10,697 bases of DNA, from NCBI GenBank assembly GCA_964653285.1, contig CAZZEX010000138.1:1-10697 (forward strand), given 5' to 3'. The DNA comes from CAZZEX01 sp964653285 (GTDB lineage: Bacteria; Chloroflexota; Anaerolineae; B4-G1). A program made the position numbers and the translations under genes. Positions within the stretch are counted from its first letter, which is position 1, and every line of letters begins with the position of its first letter. The notes beneath the pieces are model-generated. The model ran no database searches. It saw only the letters and a program-made list of their open reading frames with translations, and had not been told where the DNA came from. Positions 1 through 5,747 of this stretch are shown piece by piece.

Positions 1-478
1 TGCCGATCTCCTGGTTGGCCGCCTGCACCGAGACCAGGATCGTCTCCGGCGTGATCGCCTCGCGCAGTTGGTCGAGATCCAAGCGCCCGTACTCGTCCAC
101 GTCGAGATATGTCACCTGGAAGCCCTGCTTCTCCAACGCCCTGGCGCTGTGGAGGACGGGGAAATCCTCGATTCTGGAGACGATGATGTGTTGGCCCTTC
201 TTCTCCCCCAGAGCCATCGCCACCCCTTTGAGGGCCAGATTGCTGGACTCGGTGCTCCCGGAGGTGAAGATGAACTCCTCCGGCGTGGCTCCCAGACCGA
301 CGGCGACCCGCGCTCGGGCGTCGTCCAGCGCGTCCCGGGCGTCTATGCCCAGGGAATAGCCGAACTGCGAAGTGGCGACGGTGTAGACGTCGAAGAAGTA
401 AGGCTTCATCGCCTCCAGGACTCGCTCGTCCAGACGGGTAGCCGCTGCGTTATCGAGATAAATAACGTCTTCAAACAT
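1..478 (-). CDS. Cysteine desulfurase (NifS/IscS-like), N-terminal part
   Basis: Class V PLP-dependent aminotransferase fold enzyme, cut by the window edge after 159 residues. The family takes sulfur from L-cysteine to form an enzyme persulfide for Fe-S cluster or thio-cofactor synthesis in the cytoplasm. Visible family signatures are YLDNAAAT (7-14), FTSGSTESSNLALKG (71-85), TILVS (146-150) and the PLP-ring contact region NQEIG (155-159). The start is the ATG at 478, preceded by AGGAGG. It lies 68 bp after the ferredoxin stop, so the two are probably co-transcribed. Two things are odd. The His that stacks on the PLP ring in IscS (TEHKAVL) is replaced by Asp105 (IEDFPVL), and the usual FGNPxSxH loop is not recognisable (TSQFGYSLG instead). 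The active-site Lys and Cys lie outside the window. Family assignment is firm; whether it is a true desulfurase or a related C-S lyase is open. Confidence 0.9.
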   Translation of the reverse strand, partial: MFEDVIYLDNAAATRLDERVLEAMKPYFFDVYTVATSQFGYSLGIDARDALDDARARVAVGLGATPEEFIFTSGSTESSNLALKGVAMALGEKKGQHIIVSRIEDFPVLHSARALEKQGFQVTYLDVDEYGRLDLDQLREAITPETILVSVQAANQEIG

Positions 479-546
479 AGAGCCTCCTCTCACTTACTCC
501 TCACTCCGCCGACCGGGGGCGATGTACCGCACCCGTCTGAAGGATT

Positions 547-768
547 TCACCTGCTCGCCGACCTGTCCCCCAGACAATCTCGAGTACAGGTGATCGCGCC
601 CTGGGGGCACGAGGTCTCACACACGGCACAGTAGGTGCAGTCGGATGGACGGGCGATGAACGGCCCTTCCGGCCCCATCTCAGCCGCGCCCGTGGGGCAC
701 TGTTCGACGCAAGTGCCACACTGATTGCACAGTGACAAGTTGATCTCGGGTAACGCCCGGTACTGCAT
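547..768 (-). CDS. 2x[4Fe-4S] ferredoxin
   Basis: Small cytoplasmic electron carrier of 73 residues. Two complete cluster motifs are visible: CNQCGTCVEQCP (C14, C17, C20, C24) and CTYCAVCETSCP (C44, C47, C50, C54), each with the CP that closes a bacterial-type ferredoxin motif. The start chosen is the ATG at 768, with AAAGGCGG 8 bp upstream. A longer reading that begins at 894 runs through the promoter and into the histidine kinase gene and is unlikely. The gene follows the histidine kinase gene and precedes the cysteine desulfurase, which suggests a role in Fe-S assembly or in electron supply to a partner beyond the window. It has its own promoter (793-832), whose upstream half is shared with the rubredoxin promoter. 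A fifth C-terminal pair of Cys (C61, C65) lies after the second cluster. Confidence 0.9.
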   Translation of the reverse strand: MQYRALPEINLSLCNQCGTCVEQCPTGAAEMGPEGPFIARPSDCTYCAVCETSCPQGAITCTRDCLGDRSASR

Positions 769-775
769 AAAATGA

Positions 776-811
776 ACCGCCTTTCTGCCATCAGTGTAGC
801 AGAAAGGCGGT
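776..811 (-). promoter_or_regulatory. 13-bp perfect inverted repeat over ferredoxin -10 and ribosome site
   Basis: ACCGCCTTTCTGC (776-788) and GCAGAAAGGCGGT (799-811) are perfect inverted arms around a 10-base loop. The loop holds the predicted -10, and the arm nearer the gene contains the ribosome binding site AAAGGCGG. In a transcript reading through from the histidine kinase gene, the arms would pair, hide the ribosome site and could act as a terminator (TTCATTTT follows). In a transcript started at about 786, only one arm is present and the site stays open. It could also be an operator. Confidence 0.6.
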
Positions 812-832
812 CGTCTGTCTACGACAAAAGTC
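793..832 (-). promoter_or_regulatory. Ferredoxin/cysteine desulfurase promoter with shared upstream block
   Basis: Minus strand: -35 TAGACA (821-816), 17-bp spacer, TGC-extended -10 TACACT (798-793), predicted start at A786, giving an 18-nt leader. The 19-mer GACTTTTGTCGTAGACAGA (832-814) is identical to 10318-10336 in front of the rubredoxin gene, at the same place relative to the -10. It contains GAC-N4-GTC and TGTC-GTA-GACA dyads, so it is a likely regulator site that overlaps the -35. Confidence 0.7.
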
Positions 833-835
833 ACA

Positions 836-2197
836 TCATGCTCTGAATAACACGGGCAGTGCAAAAGCAAACGTACTTCCCTCGCCCTCCACACTCTCGG
901 CCCACAAGCGCCCGCCGTGCGCTTCGACCAGACTGCGGGCGATGGTCAGGCCCAACCCGCTGCCGCCTGTGGCTCGCCGTCGGGCGCGGTCTCCTCGCCA
1001 GAATCGCTCGAATAGGTGAGGCATGTCTTCGGTCGGCACGCCAGGCCCGTCGTCGGCCACAGCCACGATCACCTCTCGCCCTTGAGTCTCTGCGTGCACG
1101 GTGACGTGTCCCTCCTCAGGCACGTACCGGAGCGCATTGTTCAACAGATTGCCCATCACTTGCGCCAGCCGGTCTCTGTCCGCCCCGACGAGAGGGAGAG
1201 AAGAAGGCATCTCTAGCGCCAGACCTACCCCTCGCTCCTGGGCCCGAACCCGATGTGTCTCTATCATCTCTCGCAGGAAGGGTCCCAGGTCGAGCGGGGA
1301 TGTATGGAGGCGGAGTTGCCCGGCGTCGGCCAGGGCCAGCAAACGCAGATCCTCCACCAGGCGGGAGAGGGTATGCGTCTGGGCCAGCGCCGCTTGTAGG
1401 TTCTCCCTGTCGGTGGGATAGACCCCATCCAGCATGGCTTCCAACGCCCCCTGGATGACGGTGAGCGGGGTGCGTAGTTCGTGAGCCACGTCGGCGGTCT
1501 GGTTGCGGCGGGCTTTTTCGGCGCGGGCCAGGTCGGCCGCCATAAGGTTAAAGGCAGCCGACAGTTGCCCGATCTCGTCGTGCGAGCGGACGGAGACGCG
1601 GGTATCCAAGTCACCAGCAGCAATGGTCCGGCTGGCATCGGTGAGTTGCTGCAGCGGGCGGGTGATAGAGCGCACGAGCAGCGCACCCAGTACCAGTGCG
1701 ACGACCAGCGCCGCCCCGCCGGAGACTATTAGCGTGACTCTCATTTGCTCCAGGAATGATTGTTGTTCCACGGTCAACCATTCGCTGCCGGGCGTCAGCA
1801 GTGTGCCGACCCGTTCGCCATCCACGAGGATGGGCAGACCGGCTTCCAGTTCGCCGGTACTGGCCATCTCACCCGCGCCGGTCCCGGTCTGGTCGGCAAC
1901 GAAACGGCCGGTGGCGTCGGCCAAGCGCAACGGAGGGCCGGTGCCTGCGCCACGCTCGTGGCCATAACCGCGCCAGAACAGCGTTTCGATGTCGTCCCAA
2001 CTGCCGTGGGCCGCATAGTAGTTGGCCAGGTTGGCAGCAGTTTCTTCCCAGTGGTTTCCGTCGTCACCGCTGCTGCGAGCGTAGCGTCGGAATTCGACCG
2101 CGGTGGTGCGCCCGGCCAGCAGCAATGCTCCGCTGATGCCAACTAGGATGACTATAGCGAAGGCAGCCATCAGTCTCCAGAACAGACTACTCTGCAT
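836..2197 (-). CDS. HAMP-domain sensor histidine kinase
   Basis: Membrane sensor kinase of 453 residues that phosphorylates the response regulator encoded just upstream. Domains in order: transmembrane helix about 8-30; extracytoplasmic sensor about 31-152 with no recognised fold and no Cys; transmembrane helix about 154-175; HAMP about 176-230; HisKA with DVAHELRTPL and phospho-His239; HATPase with the N box around N350-N354, G1 DDGPGV (382-387), F box FERFWR (396-401) and G2 GGSGLGL (411-417). All catalytic motifs are intact. The start at 2197 overlaps the regulator gene by 11 bp, so translation is likely coupled; a longer reading upstream to 2305 would run through the regulator gene. It resembles BaeS/PhoR-type kinases. 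The signal is unknown, but the neighbouring DUF4405 and secreted beta protein suggest an envelope or redox cue. Confidence 0.93.
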   Translation of the reverse strand: MQSSLFWRLMAAFAIVILVGISGALLLAGRTTAVEFRRYARSSGDDGNHWEETAANLANYYAAHGSWDDIETLFWRGYGHERGAGTGPPLRLADATGRFVADQTGTGAGEMASTGELEAGLPILVDGERVGTLLTPGSEWLTVEQQSFLEQMRVTLIVSGGAALVVALVLGALLVRSITRPLQQLTDASRTIAAGDLDTRVSVRSHDEIGQLSAAFNLMAADLARAEKARRNQTADVAHELRTPLTVIQGALEAMLDGVYPTDRENLQAALAQTHTLSRLVEDLRLLALADAGQLRLHTSPLDLGPFLREMIETHRVRAQERGVGLALEMPSSLPLVGADRDRLAQVMGNLLNNALRYVPEEGHVTVHAETQGREVIVAVADDGPGVPTEDMPHLFERFWRGDRARRRATGGSGLGLTIARSLVEAHGGRLWAESVEGEGSTFAFALPVLFRA

Positions 2198-2882
2198 TGG
2201 CTTTCTCGTCGAATTTGTACCCCACGCCGCGCACGGTGATGATGTGGCGCGGATGGGCCGGGTCGGGCTCAATCTTGCGGCGCAGGTTCTTGACGTGAGC
2301 GTCAATCGTGCGCTCGAACACGTACACCTCGTCGCCTAGTACCCGGTCGAGCAATTCGGCCCGTGTAAAGACGCGCCCTGGCGTGGTCATCAGCACTTGC
2401 AGCAGGTTGAATTCGGCGGGGGTTAGGTGCGCCTCTCGCCCGCCTGTGACGACGGTGTGCGCCTCGTGGTCGAGCACGATGTCGCCGCCGCGCAGAACCG
2501 CCGACGGGGTCAACTGGCCTTGCGCCCGGCGGAGTACGGCCCGCACGCGGGCGACGAGGGCGCGCGGGCTGAAGGGTTTGGTGACGTAATCGTCGGCTCC
2601 CAATTCCAGCCCCACCACTTGGTCGGTCTCCTCGACGCGGGCGGTGAGCATGATGACCGGCGTGTCGCGCTCGCGGCGGTAGCGGCGGATAAAATCCCAC
2701 CCGTCCATCCCCGGCATCAGCAGGTCGAGGATGACTAGGTCGGGCTTTTCGTGGCGGGCGACGAAGAGCGCCTGCTGGCCGTCGCTGGCGGTCACGACGC
2801 GGTAGCCCGCGTCCTCCAGGTAGGCCCGCACGAAACGTACAATTTCGGGTTCGTCGTCTACGACGAGGATGGTTTGGGCCAT
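2187..2882 (-). CDS. OmpR/PhoB-type response regulator
   Basis: Cytoplasmic transcription factor of 231 residues. The receiver domain (about 3-118) has the acidic pair D9/D10, phospho-acceptor D53, T80 and K102. The C-terminal winged helix (about 129-227) has the typical LTPAEFNLL start, a recognition region around RTIDAHVKNLRRK (191-203) and the closing VRGVGYKF. The start at 2882 is chosen because the protein then begins directly with the receiver beta strand and has GGAGA upstream; the 20 residues before it look non-coding. It is cognate to the overlapping histidine kinase. A candidate target is the tandem 11-bp direct repeat in front of the DUF4405 gene (4054-4075), since this family binds direct repeats of that period. 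Confidence 0.95.
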   Translation of the reverse strand: MAQTILVVDDEPEIVRFVRAYLEDAGYRVVTASDGQQALFVARHEKPDLVILDLLMPGMDGWDFIRRYRRERDTPVIMLTARVEETDQVVGLELGADDYVTKPFSPRALVARVRAVLRRAQGQLTPSAVLRGGDIVLDHEAHTVVTGGREAHLTPAEFNLLQVLMTTPGRVFTRAELLDRVLGDEVYVFERTIDAHVKNLRRKIEPDPAHPRHIITVRGVGYKFDEKANAE

Positions 2883-2899
2883 CGGTGTCTTCTCCGCGT

Positions 2900-2928
2900 A
2901 GTATACTGTAATGTCAAAAGAAAGGGAA
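2900..2928 (-). promoter_or_regulatory. Possible promoter of the two-component pair
   Basis: A good -10 TATACT (2905-2900) lies 18 bp before the response regulator start codon. At 17 bp upstream there is only TTCCCT (2928-2923). A consensus TTGACA (2917-2912) is present but sits too close, 6 bp from the -10. The poor -35 suggests an activator or a mis-called element. Confidence 0.35.
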
Positions 2929-2953
2929 GCGAGGCGGCGCATTGCGCCGCCTC
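2913..2953 (-). terminator. GC-rich palindrome, likely terminator or dispersed repeat
   Basis: GAGGCGGCGCA (2931-2941) and TGCGCCGCCTC (2943-2953) form a near-perfect 11-bp dyad with one central base. On the minus strand it is followed by the pyrimidine-rich GCTTCCCTTTCTTTT, which can act as a U-tract. It sits between the end of the beta-protein gene and the response regulator promoter, so it would separate those two units. Short GC-rich palindromes of this kind can also be members of a dispersed repeat family. Confidence 0.5.
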
Positions 2954-2998
2954 TACTCTAGAATCCTGTTCTACCCCAAGTTCCAGTCGCCGGTCATT

Positions 2999-3631
2999 TT
3001 AGTTGCCTGGCGGCCTCTGATTCTTGAGCCGTCCCTGCCCCGACCACATCGGGCGTCCGGTCTCGTCCCGCAGGACAATCGTTTCGCCGGTAGCGAGGTT
3101 CTCGACGGTTCCGGCTTTGAACTCGCCATCCTCGTAAAAGCCGAGCACCGTTATCTCATCTCCCACTTCCAGCCTAAAGCCTTCCCGGTACGCGGACTGT
3201 CCCATACCGACCAGCACCTGCCCCTCGGCGGTCTGGATGGTGATCTCGCCATCTACGATGATCACTTCCCCGGTCAGGGTTTTCCACTCGATGGTTCGCA
3301 CTGTCTCGTTGCGGCCCTGGCCTGCGCCAGAGTTCCGCCCGCTTCCATCGAAAGCACCCGCGCCGCCAAAAGCATCCTGACCCTGACCCTGAGCCTCGTT
3401 GCCTCCATTCCTCCGGCCCTGACCTTGCTGCCCCTGACCATAAGCGGCGCCGCTGTCCGCCGTTCCTTCGCTGCTCTGCCATATCTCGCTGCGACCTCGA
3501 CCTTGCCCCTGACCGCCGATTGGGCCTTGTCCCTCGGCTTCAGTGGGATTCAGCAAGATGTACCCTGTCCCTGCCAGCAATGCTACAACCAACAATCCAA
3601 CTATACCGTACTTGAACACTTTGTTCGTCAT
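2999..3631 (-). CDS. Membrane-anchored or secreted Gly/Gln-rich beta-domain protein
   Basis: Protein of 210 residues without a name I recognise. Residues 1-27 are a positively charged start plus a hydrophobic segment (signal anchor or signal peptide). Residues 33-108 are low complexity, with many GQG, QGQ and GRG units. Residues 113-198 alternate hydrophobic and charged residues in a way typical of a small beta barrel (for example GEVIIVDGEITIQ, GDEITVLGFYEDG). No Cys and no heme motif are present. The start at 3631 has AGGAGG upstream. The gene lies 54 bp after the DUF4405 gene and probably shares its transcript. An OB-like fold exported to the envelope is a reasonable guess, with the low-complexity part as a flexible tether. 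A role as ligand or accessory of the linked sensor kinase is inference from position. Confidence 0.75.
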   Translation of the reverse strand: MTNKVFKYGIVGLLVVALLAGTGYILLNPTEAEGQGPIGGQGQGRGRSEIWQSSEGTADSGAAYGQGQQGQGRRNGGNEAQGQGQDAFGGAGAFDGSGRNSGAGQGRNETVRTIEWKTLTGEVIIVDGEITIQTAEGQVLVGMGQSAYREGFRLEVGDEITVLGFYEDGEFKAGTVENLATGETIVLRDETGRPMWSGQGRLKNQRPPGN

Positions 3632-3685
3632 TTTTGTACCTCCTGTTTGTTTGATTTTGACGAAATCTCTTGTTGTTCCAACGCT

Positions 3686-4006
3686 TCACGCGCTCACTTC
3701 GCATGCCTGCCTCTTGGCCCGACGCGACAGGGAAGGCAGCGTCTTCCCGGTCACGCAGACAATCCACTTCCAGTGGAACACCAGGTGCACGACCACGCCA
3801 ACGATCATCACCAGGCTGGCCCAGGTGTGCAGATCGCTCCACGTCCCACGGCTCAGGCCCAGCAGCGCCGTCGCAAATCCCGGATTGCGCCCGCCCTGGT
3901 AGCCACCGTCGCCCATCAGCAAGAAAGCCACACCGGTCGCGCCGGAGAGCAGAAACGCCAGGCCAATTACCGCGTCCAACAGATAGTTCAACTTTACCTT
4001 GTTCAT
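3686..4006 (-). CDS. DUF4405 two-helix membrane protein
   Basis: Small integral membrane protein of 106 residues. It has two hydrophobic segments, about 9-31 and 60-84. The second carries the His pattern LHTW...VHLVFHWKWI (H60, H74, H78), characteristic of DUF4405 proteins, which resemble a fragment of cytochrome b and may bind heme; heme binding is not proven here. The tail (90-106) is basic, which fits a cytoplasmic C-terminus. The start at 4006 has CAGGAGG upstream and is the first codon after a good promoter; the longer reading up to 4159 runs through that promoter. It is first in a run of same-strand genes: beta-domain protein, response regulator, histidine kinase. A membrane redox sensor or electron-transfer accessory is possible. 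Confidence 0.82.
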   Translation of the reverse strand: MNKVKLNYLLDAVIGLAFLLSGATGVAFLLMGDGGYQGGRNPGFATALLGLSRGTWSDLHTWASLVMIVGVVVHLVFHWKWIVCVTGKTLPSLSRRAKRQACEVSA

Positions 4007-4036
4007 CTCAATACCTCCTGGGTTTGATTTGCCCGC

Positions 4037-4075
4037 AGTATACCCGGCCTGCGTGAAGGATTGATGAAGGAATGA
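4037..4075 (-). promoter_or_regulatory. DUF4405 promoter with tandem 11-bp direct repeats
   Basis: -10 TATACT (4042-4037) with no good -35. Directly upstream are two adjacent 11-bp repeats on the plus strand, TGAAGGATTGA (4054-4064) and TGAAGGAATGA (4065-4075), 10 of 11 identical. A period of 11 bp next to a weak -35 is typical for activation by OmpR/PhoB-type regulators, one of which is encoded two genes downstream. Confidence 0.55.
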
Positions 4076-4208
4076 CGCAGAAACTGTGTGGTTTGGCAGC
4101 AATGTTACATCTTTTGAACTATATCCCTCCAGTGGTACAACTTTTGGGGGGAACCTCACGTTGCGCTATTTCGATCGCTGTGCGAGCTGCTGTCACGCCA
4201 TAATCTGA
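4076..4208. other. Non-coding stretch before the IS66 remnant
   Basis: I see no convincing gene, ribosome site or RNA here. The reading frame of the transposase fragment is closed by TGA at 4206-4208. The region may be decayed insertion-sequence or operon DNA. Confidence 0.4.
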
Positions 4209-4523
4209 TCCATCTACTGCAACGATCACCCTTCGCCACCCAAGAACTTGCTCGACCGGCTTCAGAAATACAAACCACTGGTCTTGGCTTTTATGTATGA
4301 CTTGCGCGTGCCATTCGATAACAACCTGGCTGAACGCGATGTCAGGATGATAAAGATCAAGCAGAAGGTATCAGGTGCTTTCCGTACACCCACCGGTGCC
4401 GAGATCTTCTGTGCTATTCGCAGCTACATCTCGACCGTCCGTAAACATGGCCTGAACGTGATAGACGCCATTCACGATGCTTTGACTGGCACCCCTTTCA
4501 TCCCTTGCACCCTGGAGGGGTAG
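4209..4523 (+). pseudogene. IS66-family transposase, C-terminal remnant
   Basis: The frame from 4209 to the TAG at 4521-4523 encodes the last part of an IS66 (DDE) transposase. Recognisable features are NLLDRLQKY, VPFDNNLAERDVRMIK with the final catalytic Glu, KQKVSGAFRT and GAEIFCAIRSYISTVRKHG. An IS66 transposase is normally about 450-520 residues; about 104 codons remain, with a stop directly before them and no start with a ribosome site. I see no terminal inverted repeats that would define the element. The fragment is therefore inactive. Its end abuts and replaces the 3' end of the minus-strand thioredoxin-fold gene, so it probably marks a deletion or insertion event at the end of that operon. 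Weak 10-of-11 inverted similarity between 4122-4132 and 4511-4521 could be a trace of element ends but may be chance. Confidence 0.88.
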
Positions 4524-4733
4524 CCTGAGTAGTAACACCACCTGTTCATTGACCACCAGTGCCGGGGTGACCATGATGGGATACTTTATGATCTCGTCGT
4601 AGCCGGTCACGTGTTGGTTGGTTGCTTCCAGGAAAGGATCCTCATCCGCCAGCACTTCCAGCGCCGTCACTGCATGCCGCTCGACCCGCTTGCACTTTGG
4701 ACAGCCGGCGCCCAAAACCTTGACGTTCAGCAT
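4371..4733 (-). CDS. Small thioredoxin-fold protein with C-terminus replaced by IS66 antisense
   Basis: Residues 1-72 match the small 'redox-active disulfide' thioredoxin-fold family (TIGR00412-like): VKVLGAGCPKC with active-site C11 and C14, then the cis-proline loop VTPALVVN (P57). The start at 4733 has GGAGG upstream and lies 15 bp after the zinc-ribbon gene, at the end of the seven-gene operon. The intact paralog at 7090-7335 continues after SSGRLP with a closing helix of about 15 residues. Here the frame instead runs past RLP (70-72) into about 48 residues read from the opposite strand of the IS66 transposase fragment, without any family resemblance. The gene is thus 3'-truncated and chimeric. 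The active site is intact, but the last helix is missing, so activity is uncertain. Confidence 0.75.
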   Translation of the reverse strand: MLNVKVLGAGCPKCKRVERHAVTALEVLADEDPFLEATNQHVTGYDEIIKYPIMVTPALVVNEQVVLLLRLPLQGARDERGASQSIVNGVYHVQAMFTDGRDVAANSTEDLGTGGCTEST

Positions 4734-4748
4734 CTATACCTCCGTGAG

Positions 4749-4970
4749 TCAGGTCGTTGGAGGCGCCTTCACGCCCCCCTTTTCGCAATCTATGCACAAG
4801 TCGGTGAGCCGGTTGGTCCAGTACACCAGCCCGCAGCCCGGACAGGTTACTTTCCGCAGGCTGCTCTTCTTTCGTGGGCGCGGCCGCAGTTCCGGCGGCA
4901 GCGCCGCAAAATCGTCCGGCACGCAAGTGCACTGCACCGGCCGATCTTTTGCATCCTTTGGCTCCTTCAT
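4749..4970 (-). CDS. Small zinc-ribbon protein
   Basis: Protein of 73 residues with a CPGC (C43, C46) ... CIDC (C59, C62) pair, spaced as in a zinc ribbon, and an additional CTC (C14, C16) near the N-terminus. The middle is basic and Pro-rich (30-40). The start at 4970 overlaps the ArsR stop in an ATGA junction, which strongly supports it as a real, translationally coupled gene. It lies 15 bp before the thioredoxin-fold gene. I do not recognise a named family. It may bind metal or act as a partner of the ArsR repressor; this is inferred only from coupling and the Cys pairs. No counterpart is present in the second ArsR cassette at 7090-9232. Confidence 0.72.
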   Translation of the reverse strand: MKEPKDAKDRPVQCTCVPDDFAALPPELRPRPRKKSSLRKVTCPGCGLVYWTNRLTDLCIDCEKGGVKAPPTT

Positions 4971-5344
4971 GCAGCCTGTCCTCCCATTGGGACGGCACTC
5001 TGCCACCTCTCCCCCCTGCATTCCCCCTGGCAACGAGGGCACGAGCAAGTCGGCAGGCGGGCCGCTTCCCCTGCTGGCCCTATGACCTTTTCCAGCAGCC
5101 ACTCCACCCGCCGGTCGGTCAGCCGGTAGCAAACGTTGGTCTCGTCCTTGCAGTCGGTAACTGCCCCTGCCTCCCGCAACACCTGTAACTGCTGAGAGAT
5201 GTAGGTCTGGGGCCGGCCCATCACCGCCTGAAGGTGGCACACGTAGGCATCCTCCCGCCGCAGTTCGTCCAGAATGTGCAGCCGTGCTGGATGGGAGAGC
5301 AGGTGAAATAGCCGGGCAGGCTCACGATACACGGACTGGTTCAT
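4967..5344 (-). CDS. ArsR/SmtB-type repressor with CxCPRC tail (paralog 1)
   Basis: Winged-helix repressor of 125 residues. Residues 10-30 (ARLFHLLSHPARLHILDEL) and the recognition region RPQTYISQQLQVLREAG (44-60) are typical of ArsR. The metal-site motif of classical ArsR (CVCDL) appears as YVCHL, with a single Cys36. The tail carries C100, C102, C105 and C109 in a SCPRC context. The second ArsR has CxCPRC at the same residue numbers. It is embedded in the operon, 17 bp after the OsmC-like gene, with no promoter of its own, so it probably autoregulates the whole operon through the dyad at 7014-7037. The effector could be a metal or metalloid, or a thiol oxidation signal; the sequence does not decide. 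The ribosome site is weak, suggesting coupling to the upstream gene. Confidence 0.9.
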   Translation of the reverse strand: MNQSVYREPARLFHLLSHPARLHILDELRREDAYVCHLQAVMGRPQTYISQQLQVLREAGAVTDCKDETNVCYRLTDRRVEWLLEKVIGPAGEAARLPTCSCPRCQGECRGERWQSAVPMGGQAA

Positions 5345-5361
5345 CGCTATCTACATCACCG

Positions 5362-5712
5362 TCACACCGTCGCTTCGATGATGATCTCTGGCTCAATGAT
5401 GAGATCGGATTTGAGCGAGGGGGCGATTAGGCTGTACTTACGGGCCATCTGCAGAGCACGGTGTACCTTGCTGCCGTCGTCGTTGCGCACTGTAATGCGC
5501 GGGCGCAACACGACGTGGGTAAACACCTCGGTCTTGTCCAGGTGGATACAGGTGTTGAGCGCCCCCGCAAAAGCGTCCTCAGGGGTCAACCAGCCTTCTT
5601 TGCCATGCGCGTCCGGTGGCGCGCCGAACTCCATCTCCGGGCCGTTGCCACAGGTCAACCAACCCTTGCGTTTACCGGTCTTACGCACCCAGGTCTTGTA
5701 ACTCTCTGCCAT
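5362..5712 (-). CDS. OsmC-like protein, internally shortened
   Basis: OsmC/Ohr proteins are cytoplasmic thiol peroxidases or related persulfide-handling enzymes. Residues 25-57 (PEMEFGAPPDAHG...TPEDAFAGALNTCI) match the first part of the fold with its Cys55. Residues 63-112 (VFTHVVLRPRITV ... ARKYSLIA ... KSDLIIEPEIII) match the second half. The family is usually about 140-160 residues; this is 116. From remembered family members, the long central helix and the following strand, normally after the first Cys, are missing, so about 30-40 residues appear deleted in frame. The second conserved Cys (KYC in many members) is Ser94. The start at 5712 has GAGGAGG upstream. Peroxidase activity looks doubtful; binding or a changed role is possible. 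Position: between the lipoyl protein and the ArsR repressor. Confidence 0.8.
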   Translation of the reverse strand: MAESYKTWVRKTGKRKGWLTCGNGPEMEFGAPPDAHGKEGWLTPEDAFAGALNTCIHLDKTEVFTHVVLRPRITVRNDDGSKVHRALQMARKYSLIAPSLKSDLIIEPEIIIEATV

Positions 5713-5747
5713 GCGTCGTCCTCCTCAATATCAGGTGTTCTGCCGAT

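Noticed and set aside
2851..2866. Palindrome-like TCGTCGT/ACGACGA similar to the promoter block
   Set aside because: It lies inside the response regulator gene and encodes the conserved VVDDE, so codon content explains it.
4100..4300. Open frame with FWGEPHVALFRSLCELL and following residues on the plus strand
   Set aside because: It lacks a start with a ribosome site, matches no family I know and overlaps the clear IS66 frame.
4122..4521. TATCCCTCCAG and CTGGAGGGGTA as IS66 terminal inverted repeats
   Set aside because: The match is short, imperfect and unlike the known IS66 ends, and one copy lies inside the transposase reading frame, so chance is likely.
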